In this document: positions 26,123 through 35,304 of the stretch, in pieces
Layout of the letters: every line of letters begins with the position of its first letter
How positions within the stretch are numbered: position 1 is the stretch's first letter
Assembly (NCBI RefSeq): GCF_014467075.1
Contig: NZ_AP023027.1
Location: 1,987,501 to 2,051,500 of the forward strand
Source: Anaerostipes caccae L1-92
GTDB lineage: Bacteria > Bacillota > Clostridia > Lachnospirales > Lachnospiraceae
Direction of reading: 5' to 3'
DNA length: 64,000 nt
Notes under the pieces: generated by a model
The model's database searches: none
What the model was told of the DNA's origin: nothing
The model's input: the letters and a program-made list of their open reading frames with translations, nothing else
Made by a program: the position numbers and the translations under genes

Positions 26123-26851
26123 CTATTCGTCCCAGTTATGCCAGACATCCTGGACGTCATCGTCTTCTTCCAGCAAATCCAGCGTCTTCTGCAGATTCTT
26201 GATATCATCCTCAGAAGCAAGCTCTACCATAGTGTTCGGAATCATGGTAACTTCCGCACTGGCCATCTCGATGGATTCTGCTTCCAGGGCCTCCCTGACT
26301 TTAGAAAAATCATCCGGGTCCGTAACGATCTCATAGCTGTCTTCCTCTGCGGCAAAATCCTCTGCTCCCGCATCCAGCGCAGTCATCATAAGATCATCCT
26401 CATCCATCTGACAGTCCTCTTTTGCGATAATGATCTGTCCCTTTTTTTCGAAATTGTAGGAGACGCAGCCCGGTGTTCCAATGCTTCCGCTTCCCTTTGT
26501 AAAAGCACTCCGGACATTGGAAGCCGTCCTGTTTTTGTTGTCTGTCAGAGCCTCTACGATAATCGCGACTCCGCTCGGGCCGTATCCTTCATATGTAATA
26601 GACTCGTAGTTGACGGCATTTGCATCGCCTGCAGCTTTTTTAATGCTTCGGTCAATGGTATCATTGGGCATATTGTTGGCCTTTGCCTTAGCGACAATAT
26701 CGCGGAGCCGGCTGTTATTTTCCGGGTCCGCCCCGCCTTCTTTTACCGCCACAGCAATCTCTCTTCCGAGTTTGGTAAAGATCTTGCCTTTTTTCGCGTC
26801 ATTTTTTTCTTTTTTGTGTTTAATATTCGCAAATTTACTGTGTCCTGACAT
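26123..26851 (-). CDS. yebC: YebC/PmpR family regulator (TACO1-like)
   Basis: A 242-residue protein of the YebC family. The N-terminal [20 protein letters not shown] and VREALE...[12 protein letters not shown] elements are diagnostic. Members were first described as DNA-binding regulators; more recent work ties the family to relief of ribosome stalling. Acidic three-domain layout with the C-terminus [17 protein letters not shown]. It follows the CBS-domain gene by 8 bp and shares its promoter. Confidence 0.92.
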   Translation of the reverse strand: MSGHSKFANIKHKKEKNDAKKGKIFTKLGREIAVAVKEGGADPENNSRLRDIVAKAKANNMPNDTIDRSIKKAAGDANAVNYESITYEGYGPSGVAIIVEALTDNKNRTASNVRSAFTKGSGSIGTPGCVSYNFEKKGQIIIAKEDCQMDEDDLMMTALDAGAEDFAAEEDSYEIVTDPDDFSKVREALEAESIEMASAEVTMIPNTMVELASEDDIKNLQKTLDLLEEDDDVQDVWHNWDE

Positions 26852-26859
26852 AACTGTAT

Positions 26860-27810
26860 TTACTCCTTCTCTGAATCATTTTCTTCTTTTTTTGTACGCT
26901 TTTTCTCCACTTTTACCTGTTTGATCACATTGTCGTGAATATCCACGGATTTAAAAGACCATCCTTCATAAATAATCTCTACTTCTTCTCCCTGTTCCGG
27001 AAGATGACCCAGCTGGTCTACCAAAAATCCGCTCAGCGTTTCAATCTCTTCTACATCAAACTCGATGTCTAATACTTCTTCGATCTTTTCGAGTCTCGTG
27101 CTTCCCCGCATCAGGAAAATATCGGCCCAGCCAAGCTTTGTGATCTCCCTGTCTTCCACATCATACTCATCGAGGATATTTCCAACGATCACTTCCAGCA
27201 TATCTTCCATGGAGACAATACCTTCTGTCTGACTGTATTCGTCCACAACGATCGCCATATGGATCTTTTTTGTCTGCATTTCCTGAAACAGCACAGACAG
27301 ATTCATGGTCTGGTGAACATAGAACGGCTCCCTGGCAATCTCATAGAGTTCCAGGTCTTTATTATTTATATAGGCGTCAATCACATCCTTGAGATACAGA
27401 ACACCAATGATATGATCGATATCCTCCTCATAGAGAGGAAATCTTGAATATGGCTCATCCAGCATAAAATGAAGGGCTTCTTCCAAAGACATGGTGCAGT
27501 CGATCCCATCGATCTTCTTTCTGGAAGTCATGACATCGGTTACATCTTTGTCTCCGAACTCAAAAATATTGGTGATCATCTTGGCTTCATCTTCCAAAAT
27601 GGCCCCCTGCTCATGCCCCTGGTTGACAATGTTCATGATCTCTTCCTCATATTCATTGTCATTATCGTCATCCGCTTCCCGCTCTGTCTGGTCGGTCTGC
27701 TTACCCTTGGGCTTATTTTTGCGTTTCGTTCCAATTATGTAGCCGAAGACGGCACCTAATACCAATGTAAGCAGCGGTATCAGGATCATCGCGGCACTTA
27801 AATCTTCCAT
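26860..27810 (-). CDS. CBS-domain membrane protein, CorC/hemolysin-like
   Basis: About 316 residues. The start is the second ATG (27810), since AAAGGAG stands 6 bp before it; the first ATG abuts that site. One membrane helix (about residues 7-27) replaces the DUF21 membrane domain of full-length CorC/CNNM proteins. It is followed by an acidic linker ([11 protein letters not shown]), a pair of CBS domains (about 95-215, [13 protein letters not shown] then [12 protein letters not shown]) and a CorC_HlyC domain ([19 protein letters not shown]). CBS pairs sense adenine nucleotides; transport of divalent cations is the suspected role of the family, but without DUF21 that is uncertain here. Confidence 0.85.
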   Translation of the reverse strand: MEDLSAAMILIPLLTLVLGAVFGYIIGTKRKNKPKGKQTDQTEREADDDNDNEYEEEIMNIVNQGHEQGAILEDEAKMITNIFEFGDKDVTDVMTSRKKIDGIDCTMSLEEALHFMLDEPYSRFPLYEEDIDHIIGVLYLKDVIDAYINNKDLELYEIAREPFYVHQTMNLSVLFQEMQTKKIHMAIVVDEYSQTEGIVSMEDMLEVIVGNILDEYDVEDREITKLGWADIFLMRGSTRLEKIEEVLDIEFDVEEIETLSGFLVDQLGHLPEQGEEVEIIYEGWSFKSVDIHDNVIKQVKVEKKRTKKEENDSEKE

Positions 27811-27841
27811 ATACATCTCCTTTATTCATCAGTCGTAATAA

Positions 27842-27870
27842 AATATACCATTTTACGAAGAAAAGGTCAA
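27842..27870 (-). promoter_or_regulatory. Promoter of the CBS protein and yebC
   Basis: Minus strand TTGACC (27870-27865), 17-base spacer, TATATT (27847-27842), immediately after the mazF stop. Confidence 0.65.
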
Positions 27871-27879
27871 TCTGTCCAT

Positions 27880-28227
27880 CTATGTATCAAGACTTAAACT
27901 GATCTTTAATGCCTTGTCAACTTTCTCCAATATAGAACTGTTCAGATGACAGACCTTTTCTCTCAGCCGGCTTTTATCGATCGTCCTGATCTGTTCCAGC
28001 AAAATAACCGAATCTTTTTCCAACTGGCATTTCCTGCAGTCCACCGGCACATGGGTCGGAAGTTTTGCCTTGTTCATCTTGCTCGTGATCGCTGCGCAGA
28101 TGACCGTGGGACTGTATCGGTTGCCCGCGTCGTTCTGCAAAATAATGACCGGGCGGACGCCTCCCTGCTCTGAGCCGACAACAGGCCTCAAATCTGCATA
28201 AAAAATATCTCCTCGCTTAATTACCAT
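27880..28227 (-). CDS. mazF: MazF/PemK family endoribonuclease toxin
   Basis: A 115-residue mRNA interferase starting at ATG 28227 ([16 protein letters not shown]; a GTG four codons earlier abuts GGAGA and is less likely). Family signatures are [21 protein letters not shown], with the catalytic arginine, and the TSK...LPTHVP strand. In Bacillus and many Clostridia mazF lies after alr with a mazE antitoxin gene between them; here the 117-bp gap to alr holds no open frame of antitoxin size. The antitoxin may be elsewhere or of a different kind. Confidence 0.92.
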   Translation of the reverse strand: MVIKRGDIFYADLRPVVGSEQGGVRPVIILQNDAGNRYSPTVICAAITSKMNKAKLPTHVPVDCRKCQLEKDSVILLEQIRTIDKSRLREKVCHLNSSILEKVDKALKISLSLDT

Positions 28228-28250
28228 AAGCCTAATCACTCTCCATCTCT

Positions 28251-28268
28251 TTCATAATAGTTTATGAA
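28251..28268. promoter_or_regulatory. Inverted repeat upstream of mazF, possible operator
   Basis: TTCATAA, four bases, TTATGAA (perfect 7-bp arms) placed 24 bp before the mazF start. Its position suits an operator of a toxin gene. On the minus strand a TTGAAT hexamer lies a short way upstream but no convincing -10 box follows. Confidence 0.35.
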
Positions 28269-28307
28269 GAGTATTGACATTTCTTTCAGAAGTATTCAAC
28301 TTAATCC

Positions 28308-28346
28308 TATTTTCCAGACGATTTCCGTCCGGCTTTAGAATTTCTC
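28308..28346. repeat. Possible degraded hairpin element copy 4
   Basis: The minus strand reads GAGAAATTCTAAAGCC then GGACGG, similar to the GAGGCATTCTAAGAGCC-GAACGG core of copies 1 and 2, and continues AAATCGTCTGGAAAATA, like the right arm of copy 2. The left arm is replaced by the last codons of alr, so pairing is partial (CTAT and AGAC). As with copy 1, it begins at the stop codon of a gene. Weak on its own; noted because of the other copies. Confidence 0.4.
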
Positions 28347-29511
28347 AGTCTTCCAGATAGTCCACTGCCTCTTTTGCCTTCCCGTCCTGAAAGTATACTC
28401 TTGGAACTCTTTTTCCGATCCCGCAGACAAATTCATAGTTAAAGGAACCGGCCAGATCTGCCGCCTCTTCCACCGAAATGTTTTTATCTCCCTCTGTCCC
28501 TACCAGGGTAACCCGGTCCATGACGCTGACTCCTTCAATATCGGTCACGTCCACCATGAACTGATCCATGCAGATCCTTCCTATGATCGGCGCATACTGT
28601 CCCCGGATTATGACCCTTCCCCTGGAAGACAAGGCCCTCGGATAGCCGTCAGCGTAACCTACCGGTATCGTCGCGATTCTGGTCTTTCTGTCCGTAACGA
28701 ACGTGGAGCCATAGCTGACTCCTTCTCCCGGCCCCACTTCTTTTACATGGATCACATGACTGATCAGGGAAAGTGCCGGCTTTAAATCAATGGCTGACTT
28801 ATCCACTTCCTCGGAGGGATACAGCCCATAGGTGATGATGCCGGAACGGACCATATCCATACGACATTCACGGAGGTCCATAATGGCTGCGCTGTTGGAG
28901 ACGTGCTTGACCGGGATCTCGATCCCTTTTTCCTCAATCTTTGAGACAAACTGATCAAACAGTTCCTTCTGGTATCTGGCCGATGTCTTGTCCTCCTCGT
29001 CCGCACATGCAAAGTGCGTAAAAATTCCCTGAATTTTAATATTAGGAAGTTTTTGAATACGCTGTACCTGCCCGACCGATTCCTCCGTGGGCTTAAAACC
29101 AATCCGGTTCATTCCGGTATCCACTTTGATATGTATCCTGGCTTCCTTCTTCATTGTAACTGCAAATTTAGAGATCGCCTCCGCCATCTCATAAGAAAAT
29201 ACCGTCTGTTCAATTTCATGCTGGATCAATGAAGCATACTGATATTCCGAAGTATATCCGAGAATTAGGATCGGTTTTGTGATTCCCTGTTTTCTCAGAG
29301 CGATCCCTTCCTCAATGATCGCCACCGCAAAACCGTCGACGCCGATCTTATTCAATGCCTTCGCCACCGGGACCGCCCCGTGTCCGTAGCCATCGGCTTT
29401 GATCACCGGCATAATCTTTGTATCCGGCCCCACAAGTTTTTTTATCTCACTGATATTATGGCAGACCGCATCCAGATCAATGGCTGCGTATACCCTATAA
29501 TACTGATTCAT
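28345..29511 (-). CDS. alr: Alanine racemase
   Basis: PLP enzyme making D-alanine for peptidoglycan. The 388-residue length is normal. The PLP lysine is in PVIKADGYGHGAVPVAKAL near residue 39, and the second catalytic base Tyr in GVSYGSTFVTDRKTRIATIPVGYADG near residue 265; MDQFMVDVTD is the C-terminal domain mark. It overlaps the nnrDE gene by 17 bp, and mazF follows, the common alr-mazF order of Firmicutes. Confidence 0.96.
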   Translation of the reverse strand: MNQYYRVYAAIDLDAVCHNISEIKKLVGPDTKIMPVIKADGYGHGAVPVAKALNKIGVDGFAVAIIEEGIALRKQGITKPILILGYTSEYQYASLIQHEIEQTVFSYEMAEAISKFAVTMKKEARIHIKVDTGMNRIGFKPTEESVGQVQRIQKLPNIKIQGIFTHFACADEEDKTSARYQKELFDQFVSKIEEKGIEIPVKHVSNSAAIMDLRECRMDMVRSGIITYGLYPSEEVDKSAIDLKPALSLISHVIHVKEVGPGEGVSYGSTFVTDRKTRIATIPVGYADGYPRALSSRGRVIIRGQYAPIIGRICMDQFMVDVTDIEGVSVMDRVTLVGTEGDKNISVEEAADLAGSFNYEFVCGIGKRVPRVYFQDGKAKEAVDYLED

Positions 29512-30976
29512 CGCTGATTCCTCCTAAAATACTGCTGATTGACTCAATGATGTCTGATGCCAGCATGCTGTTGTGTCCAGAAATTTCTGCGGCATGGTCT
29601 CCTGCAAGCCCATGGATATAGACACCAAGGGCGGCAGCCTCAGAACATTCCATGCCTCTCCCTAGGAGGCTTGCGATCATGCCGCTTAAGACATCGCCGC
29701 TCCCCCCTGTGGCCATTCCGTTGTTTCCGCTGCTGTTATAATAAACAGGCCGGCTGCCTGACACTACAAGCGTTGCCGCATCTTTCAGCACAACAGTGGC
29801 GCGGAATCTGTCCGAAAGCTTCTGTCCCGCATCCGTCAGAGTTTCTTTCACCTGCTCTGCGGATATTCCAAGGAGCCTTGCAGCTTCCAGAAGATGCGGT
29901 GTGAAAACGCACCCTCCCGGATGATCGATCTCCATTCCATAACGGCTGACCGTATTCAGGCCGTCCGCATCCAGCAAAAGAGGCTTCGTTCCGCGCTGTA
30001 AAACTTCTTCTAATAATTCTTTGGTCCGCTCTGAGACTCCCATTCCGGGTCCGAATAAGATACAGTCACACCATTCGAGGGCATCTTTTACATCCTCATA
30101 TGTCCCGAACAGCACTTCCGGAAGCATGGACTGCAGAATCGGACGGTTGGCTTCGCAGGAGATCACCTTTACCAGTCCGCTGCCCATGCGCAGGGCACTC
30201 TTTGCCGAAAAATAAGCAGCCCCAGACATCGTCTCATTTCCTGCTATGATCAGGACTTTTCCATAGGTGCCCTTGTGAGAATCCGCAAAACGGCCCGGAA
30301 GTCTTTCTAAATCTTTCCTATCGTATGTGAAGCCCCCTGCATGTTTCTTCAAAACAGAATCAAAGAAACCGATCTTTTCTACATACAGCCGGCCCGCATA
30401 TTCTTTTCCCGGATAGAGCAGATGTCCTGCCTTGGGACCGCCGAAGGTCACCGTAGCGTCTGATTTTACGGCGCATCCGAGGACTTTTCCCGTATCCCCG
30501 CTGATTCCGGAGGGAATATCGACTGACATGACTTTAGCTCCGCTTCCATTAATCCTTTCCACAGCAGTACGGTATGTCCCCGATACCTCTCTGGAAAGGC
30601 CTACGCCAAACAGTCCTTCCAAAATCCAGTCATAATCCTCATAATCTATCTCTTCTTTTTGCTCATATCCAAGCCGTGCAAGGATATCGTACTGCGTCTT
30701 TAAGTCTGCGGATGCCTGAGACAGATCCCCTACGACTGTAAAATCCACTGAATACCCTTCTTCCAGAAGGATTCTGGCCGCAGCCAGCGCATCTCCCCCG
30801 TTATTTCCGCATCCTGCCACAGAAAGTATCCTGTTATTTTTTCTGACTGTTTCCATGAGCCTTCGGGCAATTTTTTCGCTGGCCCTCTCCATCAGCACCA
30901 GGCCAGGAATCCCTATCTTCTGTATGGTCTCCTTATCAACATCCTGCATTTCCTGATTTTTTAAAACATATTTCAT
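29495..30976 (-). CDS. Bifunctional NAD(P)H-hydrate epimerase/dehydratase
   Basis: A metabolite-repair enzyme that returns damaged NAD(P)H-hydrates to NAD(P)H. The N-terminal YjeF_N epimerase part is about residues 1-215 (AGCGNNGGDALAAARIL), and the C-terminal ADP-dependent dehydratase, ribokinase-like, about 225-490 (GTYGKVLIIAGNETMSGAAY, NGMATGGSGDVLSGMIASLL). The start is ATG 30976, with AGGAGA 7 bp before it, and overlaps the acpS stop as ATGA; a GTG two codons earlier is less likely. Confidence 0.94.
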   Translation of the reverse strand: MKYVLKNQEMQDVDKETIQKIGIPGLVLMERASEKIARRLMETVRKNNRILSVAGCGNNGGDALAAARILLEEGYSVDFTVVGDLSQASADLKTQYDILARLGYEQKEEIDYEDYDWILEGLFGVGLSREVSGTYRTAVERINGSGAKVMSVDIPSGISGDTGKVLGCAVKSDATVTFGGPKAGHLLYPGKEYAGRLYVEKIGFFDSVLKKHAGGFTYDRKDLERLPGRFADSHKGTYGKVLIIAGNETMSGAAYFSAKSALRMGSGLVKVISCEANRPILQSMLPEVLFGTYEDVKDALEWCDCILFGPGMGVSERTKELLEEVLQRGTKPLLLDADGLNTVSRYGMEIDHPGGCVFTPHLLEAARLLGISAEQVKETLTDAGQKLSDRFRATVVLKDAATLVVSGSRPVYYNSSGNNGMATGGSGDVLSGMIASLLGRGMECSEAAALGVYIHGLAGDHAAEISGHNSMLASDIIESISSILGGISDESVL

Positions 30977-31335
30977 AGACACTCTCCTATGACAAAAGCC
31001 TGTGCCAGCCCCCCTGTGTTCGTAACCGACACATGAAATTTCGTAATCTTCCTATCTGATGCCATTTTTTCGGCTCTGCCTGTGAGTTTCACATAAGGTG
31101 CTCCTTTTGAATTCCGAAACACTCCGATCTCATAGGGCTCCAATCCGAAGAAGCCGGTTCCAAATACCTTGGAAACGGCTTCTTTAACTGCAAAATTACC
31201 AGCAAGAGTCGTACTGTTTAAACCTGCGCATGCCAGTTCCTCTTCTGAAAAAATCCGGCTCAGGCGGTTCTTTCTCTCCACCATCTTCTGTACCCGCCCG
31301 ATTTCTATCAGGTCAGTTCCTATACCGACAATCAT
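30973..31335 (-). CDS. acpS: Holo-[acyl-carrier-protein] synthase
   Basis: Transfers phosphopantetheine from CoA to acyl carrier protein for fatty acid synthesis. The 120-residue length is that of the AcpS trimer family. Motifs are GIGTDLIEIGRVQKM with the Mg-binding aspartate and NFAVKEAVSKVFGTGFFGL with the second metal ligand. It lies 16 bp after rex in one operon. Confidence 0.95.
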   Translation of the reverse strand: MIVGIGTDLIEIGRVQKMVERKNRLSRIFSEEELACAGLNSTTLAGNFAVKEAVSKVFGTGFFGLEPYEIGVFRNSKGAPYVKLTGRAEKMASDRKITKFHVSVTNTGGLAQAFVIGECL

Positions 31336-31351
31336 GGCGTTCCTCCCGTCT

Positions 31352-32011
31352 TTACTCCGCGCCTTCGCTGTCTTCCCTGCTGTGAATATTGTAAGTCAGC
31401 GTCATGAGGCTTTCTGCCAAATGGACATTCTCCACGGTCACACTGTCCGGCAGCGTGAGATCCACAGGGGCAAAGTTCCAAAATCCTTTGATGCCCCACG
31501 ATACAAGATCTTTGGCAATCTTCGGCGCCTGGTCCTGCGGAAGCGTGAGGGCTGCAATCTTGATCTCATGATTCTTTATAAACTCTTCCATATCGTCAAT
31601 ATCGTGCACTTCCACTCCGTGCACCGTGATGCCGATCAGCTTCGGATTCACATCGAACAGCGCAATCACCTGAAAACCAATGCTGTTATTGTTAAAATCC
31701 TGATAATTGGCCAATGCCTGCCCCAGATTGCCGGCACCGACGATGATCATCTGATTGCTTTTGTCAAGTCCCAGAATCTTTCCGATCTCCACGTAAAGAT
31801 TTTCTACATTGTAGCCGTATCCCTGCTGCCCGAAACCTCCAAAATTATTCAGGTCCTGCCGGATCTGGGATGCAGTTACTTTCATCCTCTCGCTCAGCTC
31901 TTTGGATGAGATCCTCGTAATATTTTTTGCTTTCAAAGCCCCCAAATAACGGTAATATCTAGGTAATCTCTTTATAACTGCCGGTGATATATTCTTATCC
32001 ATTGATGACAT
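31352..32011 (-). CDS. rex: Redox-sensing transcriptional repressor Rex
   Basis: Rex binds DNA when NADH is low and releases it when NADH rises, controlling fermentation and NADH-dependent genes in Gram-positives. The 219 residues include an N-terminal winged helix (VIKRLPRYYRYLGAL, ITRISSKELSERMKVTASQI) and a Rossmann domain with IIVGAGNLGQALANY. The start ATG 32011 has GGAGGG 5 bp upstream. It heads the operon rex-acpS-nnrDE-alr-mazF. In Bacillus subtilis rex likewise adjoins an ABC-F gene. Confidence 0.95.
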   Translation of the reverse strand: MSSMDKNISPAVIKRLPRYYRYLGALKAKNITRISSKELSERMKVTASQIRQDLNNFGGFGQQGYGYNVENLYVEIGKILGLDKSNQMIIVGAGNLGQALANYQDFNNNSIGFQVIALFDVNPKLIGITVHGVEVHDIDDMEEFIKNHEIKIAALTLPQDQAPKIAKDLVSWGIKGFWNFAPVDLTLPDSVTVENVHLAESLMTLTYNIHSREDSEGAE

Positions 32012-32054
32012 TATTACCCTCCCACTTATTTTATTAACTACTCAAATTAAATAA

Positions 32055-32083
32055 ATTATATAAGATTGTCTAATATCTGTCAA
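32055..32083 (-). promoter_or_regulatory. Consensus promoter of the rex operon
   Basis: Minus strand TTGACA (32083-32078), 17-base spacer, TATAAT (32060-32055), both exact. No clear Rex operator (TTGTTAAnnnnTTAACAA-like) is visible around it, so autoregulation is not supported. Confidence 0.8.
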
Positions 32084-32163
32084 ACTTTTCAGTGCGTTTT
32101 TTCAGAAATTATGTTATGCTTATAAAGAATTTTTACAGCTTAGAAATTTTGAAGGAGTGCACT

Positions 32164-34074
32164 ATGGTTTTATCTTGTCAGAATATACATAAAACATTTG
32201 TCGACCAGGAAGTCCTGAAAGGAATTTCCTTTCATATCAATGAAAAGGACCGGCTTGCCGTCATCGGCTTAAACGGTGCCGGAAAGTCCACCCTGCTCAA
32301 GATCATCATGGATCAGATGACACCCGATGACGGGGAGATCCACAAAAAGAAGGACGCCGATATCGGCTATCTCGCACAGCATCAGGACCATACTTCTTCC
32401 CGCACCATTTATGAAGAGCTTTTGACCATAAAACAGGATGTGATCGAACTGGACAAAAAACTCCGCTCTCTGGAGCATATGATGAAGCATTTAAGCGGCA
32501 CAGAGCTCGAAGAAAAGATGGAGGAATACACCAGGGCCACTCATTTATTTGAACAGAAAAACGGTTTTGCTTATAAAAGTGAGATCACAGGAATCTTAAA
32601 AGGACTCGGGTTTCAAGAGGAAGACTTTCAAAAAAAAATCGAGACTCTGTCCGGAGGACAAAAGACAAGGGTCGCTCTCGGAAAACTCCTGCTGATGAAG
32701 CCAGAGATCCTTCTCCTGGATGAGCCTACCAACCATTTGGATGTAGATTCGATCCAGTGGCTGGAAACCTATTTAAGCCACTATGAGGGCGCTGTCATCC
32801 TGGTCTCCCATGACCGGTATTTCCTGGACAAGATCGTCAACAAAGTCATGGAGATTGAGTCGGGGCACGCGATGCTCTTTGACGGCAACTACACTTCTTT
32901 TATTAAAAAAAGGGATCAGGTAAAGGCAATCCGCTTGAAGGAGTACGAAAACCAGCAGCAGGAGATCCGTCACCAGAAGGCGGTCATTGAAAAACTAAAA
33001 CAATTTAACCGGGAAAAATCCATCCGCCGGGCAGAGAGCCGTGAAAAGATGCTGAACAAAATTGATGTGATCGAAAAGCCTGTGGAAGTCGACGGAAAAA
33101 TGCGCTTTGCCATCGAACCGTCGGTGATCAGCGGAAACGATGTCTTAACGGTGGAACATCTGGAAAAAAGTTTCGGGCCGCATATGCTGTTTTCCGATAT
33201 AAATTTTGAAATATTCCGCGGTGAGCGCGTGGCATTGATCGGCGCCAACGGAACCGGCAAGACTACGATGTTAAAAATCATCTGCAAACAAATGGCCAAA
33301 AACAAAGGACTGATTAAGCTCGGTTCCCAAGTTTCCATCGGATATTACGATCAGGCACAGGACAACCTGCATCCGGATAAGACAATCTTCGAGGAGATAT
33401 CTGATTCCTTTCCGGAACTGACCAACACAAAAATCAGAAATACACTGGCTGCTTTCCTTTTTAAAGGAGAAGATGTCTTTAAACTTGTTTCTTCCTTAAG
33501 CGGCGGTGAAAAGGGACGGGTATCTCTTGCGAAACTTATGCTTTCCCATGCCAATTTTCTGATTCTTGATGAGCCTACCAACCACCTGGACATTCACTCC
33601 AAAGAAATCCTGGAATCCGCCCTGTCCCAGTACACAGGCACGGTTCTTTACGTGTCTCACGACCGCTATTTTATCAACAAGACAGCCACAAGAATTTTGG
33701 AACTCTCTTCGAAAGACGGTCTGCACTCTTATCCGGGCGACTACCAGCACTATCTTATCGAAAAGGAGAAGGAAGGCACGAAAAAGGTACAGAACGCTGA
33801 AACTGAGTCTGTATCCGATACGAAGCTGAGCTGGCAGAAGCAAAAGGAAGAAGACGCAAAGCGTCGGAAAAGAGAAAACCGCCTGAAAAAAATAGAACAG
33901 GAAATCGAGGAACTGGAAGCGGAAAGCACAAAGCTTGACGAAGAAATGTGCCTGCCGGAGAACGCAGTCAACACAAAGAAGCTGCTGGAACTCTCCGCTG
34001 CCAAAGTCCGGAATGAGGAACATCTGGAAACCCTTTATGAAGAATGGGAGACCCTGTCAGAAGAAACCGAGTAA
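32164..34074 (+). CDS. ABC-F family ATPase
   Basis: A 636-residue soluble protein with two ABC domains in one chain and no membrane part, the ABC-F layout. ABC-F proteins act on the ribosome, either in translation or antibiotic protection. The start at 32164 follows AAGGAG by 6 bp and the product begins MVLSCQNIHKTF. Both domains have full motifs: GLNGAGKSTLLKII and LSGGQKTRVALGKLLL; GANGTGKTTMLKII and LSGGEKGRVSLAKLML, each followed by LDEPTNHLD. The inter-domain linker (about residues 240-310) is basic and the C-terminus is a Lys/Glu coiled coil. Probably the YdiF kind, given its place beside rex. Substrate or protection role is unknown. Confidence 0.93.
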   Translation: MVLSCQNIHKTFVDQEVLKGISFHINEKDRLAVIGLNGAGKSTLLKIIMDQMTPDDGEIHKKKDADIGYLAQHQDHTSSRTIYEELLTIKQDVIELDKKLRSLEHMMKHLSGTELEEKMEEYTRATHLFEQKNGFAYKSEITGILKGLGFQEEDFQKKIETLSGGQKTRVALGKLLLMKPEILLLDEPTNHLDVDSIQWLETYLSHYEGAVILVSHDRYFLDKIVNKVMEIESGHAMLFDGNYTSFIKKRDQVKAIRLKEYENQQQEIRHQKAVIEKLKQFNREKSIRRAESREKMLNKIDVIEKPVEVDGKMRFAIEPSVISGNDVLTVEHLEKSFGPHMLFSDINFEIFRGERVALIGANGTGKTTMLKIICKQMAKNKGLIKLGSQVSIGYYDQAQDNLHPDKTIFEEISDSFPELTNTKIRNTLAAFLFKGEDVFKLVSSLSGGEKGRVSLAKLMLSHANFLILDEPTNHLDIHSKEILESALSQYTGTVLYVSHDRYFINKTATRILELSSKDGLHSYPGDYQHYLIEKEKEGTKKVQNAETESVSDTKLSWQKQKEEDAKRRKRENRLKKIEQEIEELEAESTKLDEEMCLPENAVNTKKLLELSAAKVRNEEHLETLYEEWETLSEETE

Positions 34075-34101
34075 AAATGCCATGGTATTTTTACAAAAAT
34101 T

Positions 34102-34110
34102 TGTTATAAT
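34102..34110 (+). promoter_or_regulatory. Extended -10 promoter of the glycosyltransferase gene
   Basis: TGTTATAAT (TGn extended -10, TATAAT at 34105-34110). No good -35 box is seen. It lies 31 bp before the start, between a GAGG site and the end of the ABC-F gene. Confidence 0.5.
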
Positions 34111-34141
34111 AGACTAAGTACCATTTTTAGGAGGTTACAAA

Positions 34142-35158
34142 ATGAAATTAATATCGTTTGCTGTGCCGTGTTATAATTCCCAGGAATATATGAGACACTG
34201 CATAGATACATTGCTGACCGGAGGAGACAAAGTTGAGATCCTCATCATAGACGATGGTTCCACGGACAATACCGGCATGATCGCCGATGAATATGAAAAC
34301 AAATATCCCGGTATCTGCCGGGCGATCCATCAAAAGAACAAAGGCCACGGCGGTGCGGTAAACACTGGTATTGCTCATGCCAAAGGGATTTATTTTAAGG
34401 TGGTGGACAGTGACGACTGGGTAAACGAACATGCCTATGAGGAAATCTTCAATCAATTAGAGACCTTTTACCGCCAGGGAACCATTATAGACATGTTTAT
34501 GTCAAACTATGTCTATGAGAAACAGGGTGTGAAGAGAAAAACCGTGATTCATTACCGCCATACGATCCCGGTTGAACAGATTTTTACCTGGGATGATGTA
34601 AAGCGATTTCCTCTGAGTCAGTACATTCTCATGCATTCCGTCATTTACCGTACTTCTCTTCTCCATGAGTGCCGTCTGTGCCTGCCGGAACATACTTTTT
34701 ATGTAGACAACCTTTACGTTTTCAAACCGCTTCCATATGTGAAGACGATTTACTATCTGGATGTAAATTTTTACCGCTACTTCATCGGAAGGGACGATCA
34801 GTCTGTCAATGAAGCCAATATGATCAAACGGATCGACCAGCAGTTTTTTGTCACCAAAGCCATGATCGATTATATGAGCAGCTTTGAGCTGGTAAACAAG
34901 CCGTTATACCGCTACATGAAACACTATCTGAGCATCATCATGACGGTATCATCTGTCATTGCCATCAAATCCGGCATACCGGAGCATCTTCAGATGAAGA
35001 AGGAACTCTGGAAGTACCTGAAATCGAAAAACACAAAACTATACCGTCAGATCCGGGGATCTCTTGTTGGAAATGCCGTCAACCTCCCGGGCTACGGAGG
35101 CCGGAAAGTTGTCATCGCAGCTTACAAAGCAGCACGGAAGTTTATTGGATTTAATTAA
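34142..35158 (+). CDS. Family 2 glycosyltransferase
   Basis: A 338-residue inverting GT-A glycosyltransferase. The N-terminal half has the nucleotide-sugar fold: FAVPCYNSQEYMRHCIDTLL, EILIIDDGSTDNTG and the DxD-like VVDSDDW with GGAVNTGIAHAKG before it. The C-terminal part has no membrane helices, so it acts at the cytoplasmic face, probably on a cell-surface polymer or glycolipid. Acceptor and donor are not evident. Start AGGAGGTTACAAAATG. Single gene with its own terminator. Confidence 0.88.
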   Translation: MKLISFAVPCYNSQEYMRHCIDTLLTGGDKVEILIIDDGSTDNTGMIADEYENKYPGICRAIHQKNKGHGGAVNTGIAHAKGIYFKVVDSDDWVNEHAYEEIFNQLETFYRQGTIIDMFMSNYVYEKQGVKRKTVIHYRHTIPVEQIFTWDDVKRFPLSQYILMHSVIYRTSLLHECRLCLPEHTFYVDNLYVFKPLPYVKTIYYLDVNFYRYFIGRDDQSVNEANMIKRIDQQFFVTKAMIDYMSSFELVNKPLYRYMKHYLSIIMTVSSVIAIKSGIPEHLQMKKELWKYLKSKNTKLYRQIRGSLVGNAVNLPGYGGRKVVIAAYKAARKFIGFN

Positions 35159-35168
35159 ATCAATCGAA

Positions 35169-35208
35169 AAATGACATTGGAAACCATCAAACCAATGTCA
35201 TTTTTTAT
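35169..35208 (+). terminator. Terminator of the glycosyltransferase gene
   Basis: Stem AAATGACATTGG / CCAATGTCATTT, 11-base loop, followed by a short T run (TTTTTTATT), 10 bp after the stop. Confidence 0.88.
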
Positions 35209-35240
35209 TCTGTAAGAACATTGGTACATGGAACACAAAA

Positions 35241-35280
35241 CCCTCCACTATATCACCATACTTCTGATCTGTGTTATTCT
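35241..35280 (+). promoter_or_regulatory. Operator-promoter copy A upstream of the tandem-MerR gene
   Basis: A 40-base block that starts CCCTCCACTA, has TATCACCA next, and ends GTGTTATTCT. Its layout is repeated with the same length in the block at 36050-36089. CCCTCCACT is the usual half-site of MerR-family operators. TATTCT at its end serves as a -10 box, 24 bp before the merR ATG. The block has no dyad, unlike classic MerR sites. Confidence 0.6.
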
Positions 35281-35304
35281 AAAGCTATGAATGGAGGTTT
35301 TTAC

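Noticed and set aside
28240..28344. A short antitoxin frame between alr and mazF
   Set aside because: All frames in the gap are interrupted or under 25 codons without a ribosome binding site.
32012..32163. A Rex operator in the rex-ABC-F gap
   Set aside because: No TTGTTAAnnnnTTAACAA-like dyad of acceptable match is seen.
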